Of a stretch of 64,000 bases of DNA, positions 1-8,070 are shown piece after piece (the stretch's first letter is position 1; each line of letters begins with the position of its first letter). Origin of the DNA: Tolypothrix tenuis PCC 7101. Lineage in GTDB: Bacteria; Cyanobacteriota; Cyanobacteriia; Cyanobacteriales; Nostocaceae. Both the position numbers and the translations under genes were made by a program. Under the pieces are notes generated by a model. It did no database searches. It saw nothing but the letters and a program-made list of their open reading frames with translations, and was not told where the DNA came from. The DNA lies in the NCBI RefSeq assembly GCF_002368295.1, contig NZ_AP018248.1, forward strand, positions 7,401,284 to 7,465,283, read 5' to 3'.

Positions 1-195
1 TGCCAACAAACTAAGTGGTACCACGTTTGTAAGGGCGACTCCACTTATGAATTATCAGTAGCACCGCCAGAACTTTGGCAACAAGCCACAGGGGTAATTA
101 ATCCACACAGGAATCCTTCGGTGGGGGAGTTCACTAGTAGAAATGCTCGGATGCTTCGCTACAGAACCATTGAAAATTTTAGGTTTATGTACTAA
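1..195 (+). CDS. C-terminal end of an unknown protein, cut by the window edge
   Basis: The first frame is open from base 1 to a TAA at 193-195, giving 64 residues without a start codon in the window, so this is the 3' end of a gene that begins upstream. The tail is rich in aromatic and polar residues and ends ENFRFMY. There is no membrane segment and I recognise no family motif. An imperfect inverted repeat at 216-266 lies just downstream and could terminate it. A chance open frame is possible, but its end just before a hairpin makes a real gene end more likely. Confidence 0.5.
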   Translation, partial: CQQTKWYHVCKGDSTYELSVAPPELWQQATGVINPHRNPSVGEFTSRNARMLRYRTIENFRFMY

Positions 196-215
196 TGCAA
201 ACACTCAAACATCTG

Positions 216-266
216 TCGTTTTGAGCGAAGCAGAAGCTTAAAGATAATTGGCTTCGATCAAAATGA
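216..266. terminator. Imperfect inverted repeat, possible terminator
   Basis: Arm 216-231 (TCGTTTTGAGCGAAGC) pairs with arm 251-266 at 14 of 16 positions, with a 19-base loop. It lies 20 bases after the stop of the truncated gene. There is no clear T-tract, so it may instead be a repeat-derived hairpin. Confidence 0.35.
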
Positions 267-309
267 CACCTGAAAACGCAAAATAAACAATGCTTTACTG
301 GAAAAAATA

Positions 310-473
310 GAGCATTTATAAGTTTGAGTCGAATCTTTAGAGATTTGGAACCGCATTTATTGTAAAAAGTGGAGTATTCATAAGTTTGAGTCGAATCTTT
401 AGAGATTTGGATTAATTTTTGTTATGAAGAGTGGAGCATTTATAAGTTTGAGTCGAATATTTGCAGCTTTGAA
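310..473. repeat. 62-bp tandem repeat, three units
   Basis: Units begin at 310, 372 and 434, exactly 62 bases apart. The conserved core is about 40 bases and includes ATAAGTTTGAGTCGAAT followed by a T-rich stretch; units 1 and 2 are almost identical in the core and unit 3 is diverged towards its end. A weaker fourth echo starts near 496. There is no open frame through it. It ends about 190 bases before the small gene at 666. It is not a CRISPR array, because the stretches between the cores are related rather than unique. Confidence 0.8.
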
Positions 474-665
474 TCAGTTTTTATGGTAAAAAATCGTGTG
501 TTTACAAGTTTTGTCGCATTTGTGACCACAAAAAACCATTAAGTTGGGAAATTTACGCAAATAACCAGAAAATTTGATCGCTGATGATTCCCAATTAACA
601 CTAGTTCCGTATTGGTTAAGCATAAGTTAACTTATGTGTAGCCTTTCAAACATGGACATACTGCT

Positions 666-1046
666 ATGGGAAGACCAAAGCGTACTTCGGTAATTTTAGA
701 AAAAGCCCAGCGTCGGATAGCTGGTTTAAAGACAATTGATGGCTCACTAGATTTGGGAAATGGGCTTACGGTTGAAATATTTTTAGAATTAATTGAAGAT
801 ACACGCAGAAAATTAGAGGCTCATAATATTGCTTTGTCAGCGGCCGATCAAACAGGTACTTTGGTTTCACAAGCAGAGCGATCGCTTGCCGATTTATCAG
901 AGCGAATGTTAACTGGGGTAGCTTCTAAATATGGTAAACGTAGCGATGAATATGAGATGGCTGGGGGTGCGCGCAAGCGTACTGGTAAGCGGAATGCTCG
1001 CAAAGTAAGCACATCTACACCCACAGAAAGTCCGGCGACAATCTAA
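666..1046 (+). CDS. Small conserved protein of unknown function, paralogue of 54852-55247
   Basis: This 126-residue protein has a basic N-terminus (MGRPKRTSVILEKAQRR), a predicted helical middle (about residues 35-85), a motif KYGK-S-EYE-AGG at about residues 88-101 and a basic, Thr/Ser-rich tail. There is no signal peptide or membrane segment. The gene at 54852-55247 on the other strand encodes a clear paralogue: both share RTS-ILEKAQ near the start and ML-GV--KYGK-S-EYE-AGG near the end. The basic ends would suit nucleic-acid binding, but that is inference. The gene stands alone, with a 62-bp repeat array upstream, a hairpin at 1096-1123 downstream and then a miniature element. Function unknown. 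Confidence 0.75.
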   Translation: MGRPKRTSVILEKAQRRIAGLKTIDGSLDLGNGLTVEIFLELIEDTRRKLEAHNIALSAADQTGTLVSQAERSLADLSERMLTGVASKYGKRSDEYEMAGGARKRTGKRNARKVSTSTPTESPATI

Positions 1047-1095
1047 GATATCTCGACGACTTGATAATTCATCAATTATTATTATTCAACCCACC

Positions 1096-1123
1096 ATAGG
1101 GACACAAAAATTTGTGTCCCTAT
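1096..1123. terminator. Perfect 13-bp stem hairpin downstream of the small gene
   Basis: ATAGGGACACAAA at 1096-1108 pairs perfectly with TTTGTGTCCCTAT at 1111-1123, leaving two central bases. It lies 50 bases after the stop codon at 1046. No long T-tract follows, so it is a possible factor-assisted or bidirectional terminator. Confidence 0.5.
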
Positions 1124-1236
1124 TAGATTAAGAGCGATGGTTTAGATCCACATAATTTTTAATTTTTTAAATTTTGCAATTGCCTTGAGAGAATTACAAT
1201 AAAATCCCCAAATGCTTGTAGGGGCGCAGTATTGCT

Positions 1237-1428
1237 CATTGATGTCAACTCGTGAAACCCGCTTAGTTGCAAGGTTTTGCCCTCACCCCCAGCCCCTCTC
1301 CCACCAGGAGAGGGGAGCAAGAGATTTAGTTCCCCTTCTCCTGCGGGAGAAGGGGTTAGGGGATGAGGGCGCGAGGTATTTGTACAACACTCGCCGTATA
1401 TAGCTTTTAGCTTAAGTTGACACGTATG
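1237..1428. mobile_element. Miniature inverted-repeat element, family A, copy 1
   Basis: This 192-bp non-coding element is nearly identical in its core to copies at 54276-54470 and 55823-56018. Its ends are inverted repeats: CATTGATGTCAACT at the left, and a right end whose complement reads CATACGTGTCAACT. The inside contains a long GC-rich hairpin built from CCCCTCTCC and GGGGTTAGGGG blocks. It is flanked by a perfect 9-base duplication, AGTATTGCT, at 1228-1236 and 1429-1437, the expected footprint of transposition. It has no coding capacity, so it would need a transposase supplied elsewhere. The element explains the short open frame across 1212-1403. Confidence 0.8.
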
Positions 1429-1497
1429 AGTATTGCTGTGCCCTTTGTGCTGTAAATGTGGAACCGCCGATCAATTTTGATGAGGTGAGACAAATTA

Positions 1498-2457
1498 ATG
1501 AAAAAAGCGCTTATTTGTGGAATATCTGGACAAGACGGAGCCTATCTAGCGCAGTTACTTCTCAATCAAGGCTACTCAGTCTGCGGTACTTCGCGAGATG
1601 CTCAGATTTCTTCATTTCAAAATTTGATTCACTTAGGTATCAGAGAGCAAGTCAAGCTAGAGTCAATGGCTTTAACTGACTTTCGCAGCGTCTTACAGGT
1701 ACTGACAAAAATCCAACCAGATGAAATCTACAACTTAGCAGGGCAAAGTTCAGTTGGTCTATCTTTTGGACAACCAGTAGAAACCTTAGAAAGTATAGCC
1801 ACAGGTACGCTCAACTTGTTAGAAGCAGTTCGCTTTTTAGGTAAACGGATTAAGCTCTACAATGCTGGTTCTAGCGAGTGTTTTGGTGATACTGGCTCCA
1901 TAGCAGCTGATGAAAATACTCCCTTTCGTCCCAGAAGTCCTTATGCTGTAGCAAAAGCCACTGCATTTTGGGAAGTTGCTAACTACCGAGAAGCTTATGG
2001 TTTATTTGCCTGTTCGGGAATTTTGTTCAATCATGAATCTCCCCTACGTCCAGAAAGATTTGTGACTCAAAAAATTGTGGCTACTGCTTGTCGGATTGCT
2101 CAAGGTAGTACTGAGCAACTTTATTTGGGAAATATGCAGATTCAACGTGACTGGGGTTGGGCACCAGAATATATAGAAGCAATGTATTTAATGTTGCAAC
2201 AACAACACCCTGATGATTATGTGATTGCTACTGGAGAAAGTACTTCTCTAGAAGATTTTGTCGCCGCAGCCTTTGCATCAGTCAACTTAGATTGGCAAGA
2301 ACATACTGTTATAGATAATAGTCTCCTGCGACCTACAGATTTAGCAGTGGGTAGAGGTAATCCAGCCAAGGCTGCAAACAACCTGGGATGGCAAGCGAAA
2401 TACAAGATGAAAGATGTAGTGCAGATGATGGTGGAAGCAAGGTTAGCTAAGTCATGA
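1498..2457 (+). CDS. gmd: GDP-mannose 4,6-dehydratase
   Basis: A short-chain dehydrogenase/reductase of the extended class that converts GDP-D-mannose to GDP-4-keto-6-deoxymannose, the precursor of GDP-fucose, GDP-rhamnose and related 6-deoxy sugars. Visible marks are the Rossmann start GISGQDGAYL (residues 8-17), the active-site block AGSSECFG (123-130), the catalytic pair Y149/K153 in YAVAK, and the Gmd signature NHESPLRPERFVT (178-190). At 319 residues it is close to family length. It opens the polysaccharide locus, and its stop overlaps the start of the exporter permease by four bases (ATGA). No GDP-fucose synthase (Fcl/WcaG) is present in the window. An Rmd-type reductase is the main alternative, but the NHESP signature favours Gmd. 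Confidence 0.95.
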   Translation: MKKALICGISGQDGAYLAQLLLNQGYSVCGTSRDAQISSFQNLIHLGIREQVKLESMALTDFRSVLQVLTKIQPDEIYNLAGQSSVGLSFGQPVETLESIATGTLNLLEAVRFLGKRIKLYNAGSSECFGDTGSIAADENTPFRPRSPYAVAKATAFWEVANYREAYGLFACSGILFNHESPLRPERFVTQKIVATACRIAQGSTEQLYLGNMQIQRDWGWAPEYIEAMYLMLQQQHPDDYVIATGESTSLEDFVAAAFASVNLDWQEHTVIDNSLLRPTDLAVGRGNPAKAANNLGWQAKYKMKDVVQMMVEARLAKS

Positions 2458-3296
2458 CAATGAAAGACAACATTCATCAGCCCAGTTTAGTAATTGAAGC
2501 TGGACGCACAGAACAGCAATATTGGAAAGACTTGTGGCGCTATCGGGAGTTATTTTACTTCTTAGCATGGCGAGACATTTTAGTGAGATACAAACAAACA
2601 GCGATTGGGATTGCTTGGGCACTCATTCGTCCGTTTCTCACAATGGTGGTGTTTACAGTCGTGTTTGGACAGTTGGCAAAGTTACCTTCTCAAGGTGCGC
2701 CTTATCCAATCCTAGTTTTTTCCGCCATGTTGCCTTGGCAGTTCTTCTCTAATGCTCTCTCAGAGTGCAGTAATAGCGTAGTTAGTAATGGCAACTTAAT
2801 TTCCAAAGTCTATTTCCCGCGATTAATCGTACCTGTAAGTGCGATCGCAGTCAGCTTTGTAGACTTTCTAATTTCTGGGATGATCTTGTTGGGATTAATG
2901 GCTTGGTATAACTTTGTTCCTACCTGGCGAATTCTCACACTACCATTATTTATTTGTATTGCCTTTGCTGCTTCAATGGGTGCTGGGTTATGGCTGGCTT
3001 CTTTAAATGTGAAGTATCGCGACTTCCGTTTTATTGTGCCGTTTATTATGCAATTTGGTTTATATATATCGCCAGTCGGATTCAGCAGTAGCATTGTGCC
3101 AGAACAGTGGCGGTTTATTTATTCCTTAAACCCAATGGTCGGAGTAATTGATGGTTTTCGTTGGGCAATTTTAGGTGGTGACGCACAGTTATATATATCT
3201 GGATTTACTTTATCTTTGGGATTAGTAATATTACTATTTGTTAGTGGTATTTGGTATTTTCGTATGACAGAAAAGACATTTGCAGATGTAATCTAA
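2454..3296 (+). CDS. wzm: ABC-2 type polysaccharide export permease
   Basis: A 280-residue integral inner-membrane protein of the Wzm/RfbA type. A short cytoplasmic N-terminus leads to a typical block (WRYRELFYFLAWRDILVRYK, residues about 28-47), then about six hydrophobic spans. The motif LNVKYRDFR (about 185-193) and the C-terminal SLNPMVGVIDGFRWA are characteristic of O-antigen and exopolysaccharide permeases. It would pair with the ATPase at 3474-4748 to carry a lipid-linked glycan across the inner membrane. It is translationally coupled to gmd by the ATGA overlap. There are 177 bases between it and the ATPase gene, unusually wide for this pair. Confidence 0.93.
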   Translation: MTMKDNIHQPSLVIEAGRTEQQYWKDLWRYRELFYFLAWRDILVRYKQTAIGIAWALIRPFLTMVVFTVVFGQLAKLPSQGAPYPILVFSAMLPWQFFSNALSECSNSVVSNGNLISKVYFPRLIVPVSAIAVSFVDFLISGMILLGLMAWYNFVPTWRILTLPLFICIAFAASMGAGLWLASLNVKYRDFRFIVPFIMQFGLYISPVGFSSSIVPEQWRFIYSLNPMVGVIDGFRWAILGGDAQLYISGFTLSLGLVILLFVSGIWYFRMTEKTFADVI

Positions 3297-3473
3297 ATTT
3301 TTAGATCTTTGCTTGATCTTCAAGTTAAGGTTTGCCTGAGATAGGCATTAGAATTACTTACTTGTAAGTTTTACATTCTCTAAATTAAGAATTACAGAAG
3401 TCATTGTAATTAATTAAACGATAGTACTTGTATTAATTAATCGTAACACCATTGTGACAACCTAAAAAAACTA

Positions 3474-4748
3474 ATGTCTGACACTGTTATTCAAGTTAAA
3501 AACTTAAGTAAGAAATATATTATTGGGCATCAGCAGCAAGAACATTACACTGCATTGCGAGATGTTATTGCTCATGGGACTAAAAACTTAATTAAATCAT
3601 TCAAAAATCAAAATTCTAATGTTAACAATTATCAAGAAGATTTTTGGGCACTCCAAGATGTTTCGTTTGAAATTAAGCAGGGAGACAGAGTTGGAATTAT
3701 TGGGCGTAATGGAGCAGGTAAATCAACACTGCTAAAAATTCTCAGTCGGATTACAGAACCGACAAAAGGACGCATTAATATTAAGGGACGAGTCGCAAGT
3801 TTATTAGAAGTGGGCACAGGTTTTCATCCAGAGTTGACCGGAAGAGAAAATATCTTTCTCAATGGCGCTATTTTGGGAATGAGTAAAGTAGAAATTCAAC
3901 GCAAGTTTGATGAAATTGTTGCTTTTGCTGAGGTTGAAAAATTTCTAGATACGCCAGTTAAGCGATATTCATCAGGAATGTATGTACGTTTAGCGTTTGC
4001 AGTGGCGGCGCATTTAGAGCCAGAGATTTTAGTAGTAGATGAAGTGCTAGCAGTAGGGGATGCTCAGTTTCAGAAAAAGTGTTTGGGTAAAATGGAAGAT
4101 GTCGCAGAAAATCAAGGACGGACAGTTTTGTTTGTCAGCCATAATATGAATGCCTTGAGTACATTATGTCAGTCTGCGATCTTAATTGAAAAGGGACAGA
4201 TAAAATACCAAGGTAATGTATTTGATGCCATTGAGAAATATTTAGTTTCATACTCTGTAGATGATAGTAAAGAAATCTCACAATACAGACTAAATAAGAA
4301 TTTAAAAGATATTTATTTTAAATCAGTTGAAATGATATCTGGTAATACGCAAGTTCTTTTTAAGGAAACAATAGGTTTTGAAATTTCAATTTTAGCGGAA
4401 AAGAAAATTGAAAATATTTCAATTGGAGGCACTATATTTAATAGTATGGGTAATCCTATAGGAGCATTTGTTAGTAATGTAGTCGCTGTTGAACCAAAAA
4501 AAATAACTACGATTAAACTAGAAATAGCAAAATTGAATTTGTCTCCAGGAATGTATTACATGGGATTTAGTATAGGAGAAGGTAATTTTATGAATACTAG
4601 TAGGATTGATTATGACATTATAATTGGTTACCCTAGATTTGAAATACTGCCATTTAATGAGCAAGAAAATATAGGTGTTTGGAATCCCGCTTGGGGAAAC
4701 ATTGTACTCAATGAATGCTTGGTAGAAACTTTAGCTTTTATTCAATAG
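3474..4748 (+). CDS. wzt: Polysaccharide ABC exporter ATPase with C-terminal glycan-binding domain
   Basis: The N-terminal nucleotide-binding domain (about residues 1-260) has Walker A GRNGAGKST (77-85), signature YSSGM (165-169), Walker B ILVVDE (185-190) and H-loop SHN (222-224). The insertion before Walker A and the VGTGFHPELTGRENI block are typical of the Wzt/TagH/KpsT group. The remaining 160 residues match the position and length of a Wzt_C beta-sandwich domain, which in known systems recognises the finished O-polysaccharide. Base composition changes within the gene: the line 3961-4020 has 28 G/C of 60, while 4321-4380, in the C-terminal domain, has 18 of 60. This hints that the specificity domain was exchanged along with the AT-rich genes that follow. 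Confidence 0.92.
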   Translation: MSDTVIQVKNLSKKYIIGHQQQEHYTALRDVIAHGTKNLIKSFKNQNSNVNNYQEDFWALQDVSFEIKQGDRVGIIGRNGAGKSTLLKILSRITEPTKGRINIKGRVASLLEVGTGFHPELTGRENIFLNGAILGMSKVEIQRKFDEIVAFAEVEKFLDTPVKRYSSGMYVRLAFAVAAHLEPEILVVDEVLAVGDAQFQKKCLGKMEDVAENQGRTVLFVSHNMNALSTLCQSAILIEKGQIKYQGNVFDAIEKYLVSYSVDDSKEISQYRLNKNLKDIYFKSVEMISGNTQVLFKETIGFEISILAEKKIENISIGGTIFNSMGNPIGAFVSNVVAVEPKKITTIKLEIAKLNLSPGMYYMGFSIGEGNFMNTSRIDYDIIIGYPRFEILPFNEQENIGVWNPAWGNIVLNECLVETLAFIQ

Positions 4749-4778
4749 AATTTTTACTCTTTAAGTTACTTAATTGTT

Positions 4779-5429
4779 ATGAATGTTATAAATCTATATA
4801 CAGATAAATCTAAAGAATATTACTCAAATACCAGACAAGATATTTTCTCCTTTGTTCCGTCTGAAATTAAACATGTTTTAGATGTTGGTTGTGGTTCAGG
4901 ATATTTTGGAAAATTTTTGAAAGAGCGCCTGGGATGTACTGTATGGGGTGTAGAACCTGACGTTGATTCTGCATTAGAAGCCAAACAAAATATTGATAAT
5001 GTTCTAAATTGCCCATTTGATAGACATATAGCTCTACAATCTCAAAAATTTGATTGTATATTTTTTAATGATGTACTGGAACATTTAATTGATCCATACC
5101 AAACACTTAAATATGCTCAAGAACTATTATTACCTAATGGATATATTATTAGTTCGATTCCAAACATTTTACACTTTTTTACGATATATAATATTCTGAA
5201 AACACAAGATTGGAAGTACGAAGACGCTGGAATCTTAGATAAAACTCACATTCGTTTTTTCACTAAAAAAAGTATTATAAGACTTCATGAAGACTGTGGA
5301 TTAAAAATAATTAATATTCAAGGTATTAATGCAACTTACGGCAAAAAATATAATATTCTTAATTTTTTGCTAAGAAATGCGATAAAAGACATGAGGTATA
5401 TTCAATTTGTAACTGTAGCAAAAAAATGA
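4779..5429 (+). CDS. Class I SAM-dependent methyltransferase
   Basis: A 216-residue soluble protein with motif I VLDVGCGSGYFG (residues 33-44), an acidic end of strand 2 (GVEPD), motif II FDCIFFNDVLEHL (about 86-98) and the post-II PNGYIISSIPN stretch, as in the Methyltransf_11/23 group. It probably methylates a sugar hydroxyl or carboxyl in the glycan made by this locus. The substrate cannot be read from sequence. It starts 30 bases after wzt and ends 15 bases before the next gene, so it is likely co-transcribed. The gene is AT-rich like its right-hand neighbours. Confidence 0.88.
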   Translation: MNVINLYTDKSKEYYSNTRQDIFSFVPSEIKHVLDVGCGSGYFGKFLKERLGCTVWGVEPDVDSALEAKQNIDNVLNCPFDRHIALQSQKFDCIFFNDVLEHLIDPYQTLKYAQELLLPNGYIISSIPNILHFFTIYNILKTQDWKYEDAGILDKTHIRFFTKKSIIRLHEDCGLKIINIQGINATYGKKYNILNFLLRNAIKDMRYIQFVTVAKK

Positions 5430-5444
5430 ATAGGAGTTATTTAT

Positions 5445-7064
5445 ATGACTAAATATGATATAGATATTATTATTTTAAGTTACGCTAAAAACGATGCTCT
5501 TAAAGAGATTACTATTCAGGGAGTAAATTCATTAATAAATAGTGAAGACCCTGAAACAATAAATTTTAAAATTTTAGTAATAGAATCTAATAAGAGTTTA
5601 AAACCATATCAATATGAACATACTCTGACTGTCTATCCTGAAGAAAAATTTGGATTTCATCGTTATCTAAATCTTGGTATTCAAAGCACTAACAGCCCTT
5701 TCGTTTGTCTTTGTAACAATGATTTAATTTTTGAAAAAAATTGGGCTAGTGAAATATTGAAGGAAATGGACAAAGACCCTTTGCTATTAAGTGCTAGTCC
5801 ATACTGTCCTGAATTTCACCTTAAAAGAGGGTTTCAAAAAAACCATTCACCGATTATAGGTTATAACAACGGTATATTAGTTGGGTGGTGTATCTTTGTT
5901 AAAAGAGAAATATTCGACACAATAGGAAAACTCGACGAAAATTTAGAATTTTGGTATTGCGACCTAGATTATGCACAGACCTTACAGCAATACAATATTA
6001 AACATTGTTTAATATCTTCTTCTTTTGTAATGCACTTAATGAATAAAACTTTAGAAGAAACTGAACAGAAAGAGGTGGAAAAACTTACAAATTTTCAATA
6101 TCTTTATTACGATTATAAATGGAATCATAAATCAAAATTTAAATTGATTTTAAATTATTGGATATTAATATTAAAATTATGGCTCAAAAAGAATGCCACT
6201 AATTGTATAAGTCTGGTTAAAACATTTATATTAAAATTTATTACTAGAATACATACTGCTCTATCTAATTCTAGATTTGCAACTATTTTAGCTTTAAAAA
6301 TAAAAAATCAAACTGAACTCGTTATTCGACAACGTTACTCAGCTAATTCTTGTAATCCTGAACTAAATGGAGAATATTTCTTATTGGAACATACTGCTCC
6401 ATTTTGCCACTCCTTTGTTGATGTTGGTGCAAATATTGGAGATTGGACAGAAAAATTCCTAAAATTAGGCAGTGAAAATACTAACGTTATTGGCTTGATT
6501 TTTGAGCCTGCAATTGAGGCATATGAATCACTTCGATTGAGATTTTTGGAGAATTCAAACACTCAAATATGTAATCTTGCATTATCAGACTGTGCTGGTA
6601 TGTCTGATTTTTATGAGCAGCCAAATAAAGGTCAAATGTCTTCCTTGATACAAAATTTTACAGAAACCTATAGTGGTCAAATCAGTTTTAAAAGAAGAGT
6701 TGTAATTTCAACGCTTGACAGAGAAATTCATTCTATAGGTTGGAAGCAAATTGATTTTTTAAAAATTGATACAGAGGGTTATGACTTAAAGGTAATACAA
6801 GGAGCGAGATTATTGCTTGAGGCTAATTATATAGGTATCATTCAGTTTGAATATAATCAGCCTTGGCTACATACAAGTAGCAGCCTGAGAGAAGCATATC
6901 AAATCCTAGAATCTTGTGGTTATGAAGTATTTTGCTTAAAGCCGAATGGGTTATTTGTGTATGATATTGAAACTTTCGGGGATTATTACAGTTATTCTAA
7001 CTTTGTAGCTGTAGCTAAAAGTCACAAAGCAATCTTAAGTCCTTTAATTAAAGGAGTAATATAA
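5445..7064 (+). CDS. Fusion protein: GT2 glycosyltransferase plus FkbM methyltransferase
   Basis: Residues 1-225 form a GT-A glycosyltransferase of the GT2/rhamnosyltransferase type: DIDIIILSY at the start, CNNDL (90-94) in the DxD position and LDENLEFWYCDLD (163-175) as the acceptor-side motif. A basic, hydrophobic linker follows (about 230-295). Residues 300-539 are an FkbM-type methyltransferase with VDVGANIGDW (325-334), IFEPAIEAYE and FLKIDTEGYDLKVIQGA. One polypeptide would therefore add a sugar and methylate a hydroxyl on it or beside it, possibly as a chain-modifying or capping step. The DNA is very AT-rich (line 6121-6180 has 7 G/C of 60). The 250 bases after it (7065-7314) hold no convincing gene. 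Confidence 0.88.
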   Translation: MTKYDIDIIILSYAKNDALKEITIQGVNSLINSEDPETINFKILVIESNKSLKPYQYEHTLTVYPEEKFGFHRYLNLGIQSTNSPFVCLCNNDLIFEKNWASEILKEMDKDPLLLSASPYCPEFHLKRGFQKNHSPIIGYNNGILVGWCIFVKREIFDTIGKLDENLEFWYCDLDYAQTLQQYNIKHCLISSSFVMHLMNKTLEETEQKEVEKLTNFQYLYYDYKWNHKSKFKLILNYWILILKLWLKKNATNCISLVKTFILKFITRIHTALSNSRFATILALKIKNQTELVIRQRYSANSCNPELNGEYFLLEHTAPFCHSFVDVGANIGDWTEKFLKLGSENTNVIGLIFEPAIEAYESLRLRFLENSNTQICNLALSDCAGMSDFYEQPNKGQMSSLIQNFTETYSGQISFKRRVVISTLDREIHSIGWKQIDFLKIDTEGYDLKVIQGARLLLEANYIGIIQFEYNQPWLHTSSSLREAYQILESCGYEVFCLKPNGLFVYDIETFGDYYSYSNFVAVAKSHKAILSPLIKGVI

Positions 7065-7314
7065 TCAATATCTTAACTATATTTATAAAATAAATTCAAA
7101 ATATATTAATTCTATTTGTAAAAATTATAACTTAAAGTTTAAGCTTGGCATATAGATTAATATGCGCTCATTTTTTCGGTTATTAATTCCAACATTGAAA
7201 AACAGATATATGAAGTAACGTATGGAATAAGAATAAATTCCCTGTATTGCCTTGGTAAATATCTTCAAAATCTGAACATTATTCTACATAACTAAGATTA
7301 AAGGAAAAATCAAA

Positions 7315-8043
7315 ATGAATCTTACTAATGATATAAAAAGCACTTTGAGAAGGACATTATATAATTTATTTCCTTCATTGCAACAGTATAATTTCTACCT
7401 TGGTAAATGGCGTTATGCCAAAAAACTTAAATCTCAAAGAAATAAAACTTTAAAGAGATTTCATCAGCATAAAGGTTTATTAGTTAATATTGGATGCGGT
7501 TCTCAAGGTAGAGACGGTTGGATTAACATAGACTTTGCTGAATATAAAGGTATTAATTGCACATTTGATTGTAGTAAAGATCTTCCCTTTGAAGATAATT
7601 CTGTTAAAGCAATTTTTACAGAGCATTTTCTTGAGCATCTTGATTATGAAAAAGAAGCACAATTGCTCTTAGCTGATTGTTTTCGGGTTCTAGAGACTGG
7701 AGGCGTTATTCGCATTGTAGTTCCTGATGCTGAAAAATTCTTAATTGCTTACAATTCTCCAGGATGGGAAGCATTAAGCGTAACTAGACCTCTTACTTCT
7801 GATTTTATAGATTGCCATTTAGGAATTAAATACAATACTAAAATGGAGTTAGTTAATGTTGTTTTTCACCAATTTGGTGAGCATAAATTTGCCTATGATT
7901 ATGAAACTTTAAAATTTTGTTTAGAAAAAACTGGATTTTCACAAGTCAAAAAAATGTCTTTTGGTGAAAGTCGCATGAAAGAGCTAGCAATTGATCTTAA
8001 AGTTAGAGAATCAGAAAGTTTATATGTCGAAGCTATTAAATGA
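7315..8043 (+). CDS. SAM-dependent methyltransferase of the predicted type found in glycan loci
   Basis: A 242-residue protein with a basic N-terminal helix region, then VNIGCGSQGRDGWINIDF (residues 57-74), which matches the COG4627-like methyltransferases that begin LNIGCG...GWINID. EHFLEHLDYEKEA and RVLETGGVIRIVVPD follow as motifs II and III. It probably works on a nucleotide sugar or on the nascent glycan. ATG at 7315 is preceded by an A/G-rich stretch (AAAGGAAAAATCAAA). It lies 28 bases ahead of the GT8-like gene and shares the low GC content of the region. Confidence 0.85.
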   Translation: MNLTNDIKSTLRRTLYNLFPSLQQYNFYLGKWRYAKKLKSQRNKTLKRFHQHKGLLVNIGCGSQGRDGWINIDFAEYKGINCTFDCSKDLPFEDNSVKAIFTEHFLEHLDYEKEAQLLLADCFRVLETGGVIRIVVPDAEKFLIAYNSPGWEALSVTRPLTSDFIDCHLGIKYNTKMELVNVVFHQFGEHKFAYDYETLKFCLEKTGFSQVKKMSFGESRMKELAIDLKVRESESLYVEAIK

Positions 8044-8070
8044 ATTTATTGTAATTAAAGATAAATTAAT

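Noticed and set aside
310..473. CRISPR array
   Set aside because: The stretches between the conserved cores are related to each other and the conserved core is too long; no cas genes are nearby. The same applies to 56674-56985.
1212..1403. Open frame of 63 codons across the family A element
   Set aside because: It runs from unique DNA into the element's internal hairpin and has no protein-like features.
7065..7314. Additional small gene in the gap (a short frame MRSFFRLLIP at 7162)
   Set aside because: It is only 18 codons long, without homology I can recognise.
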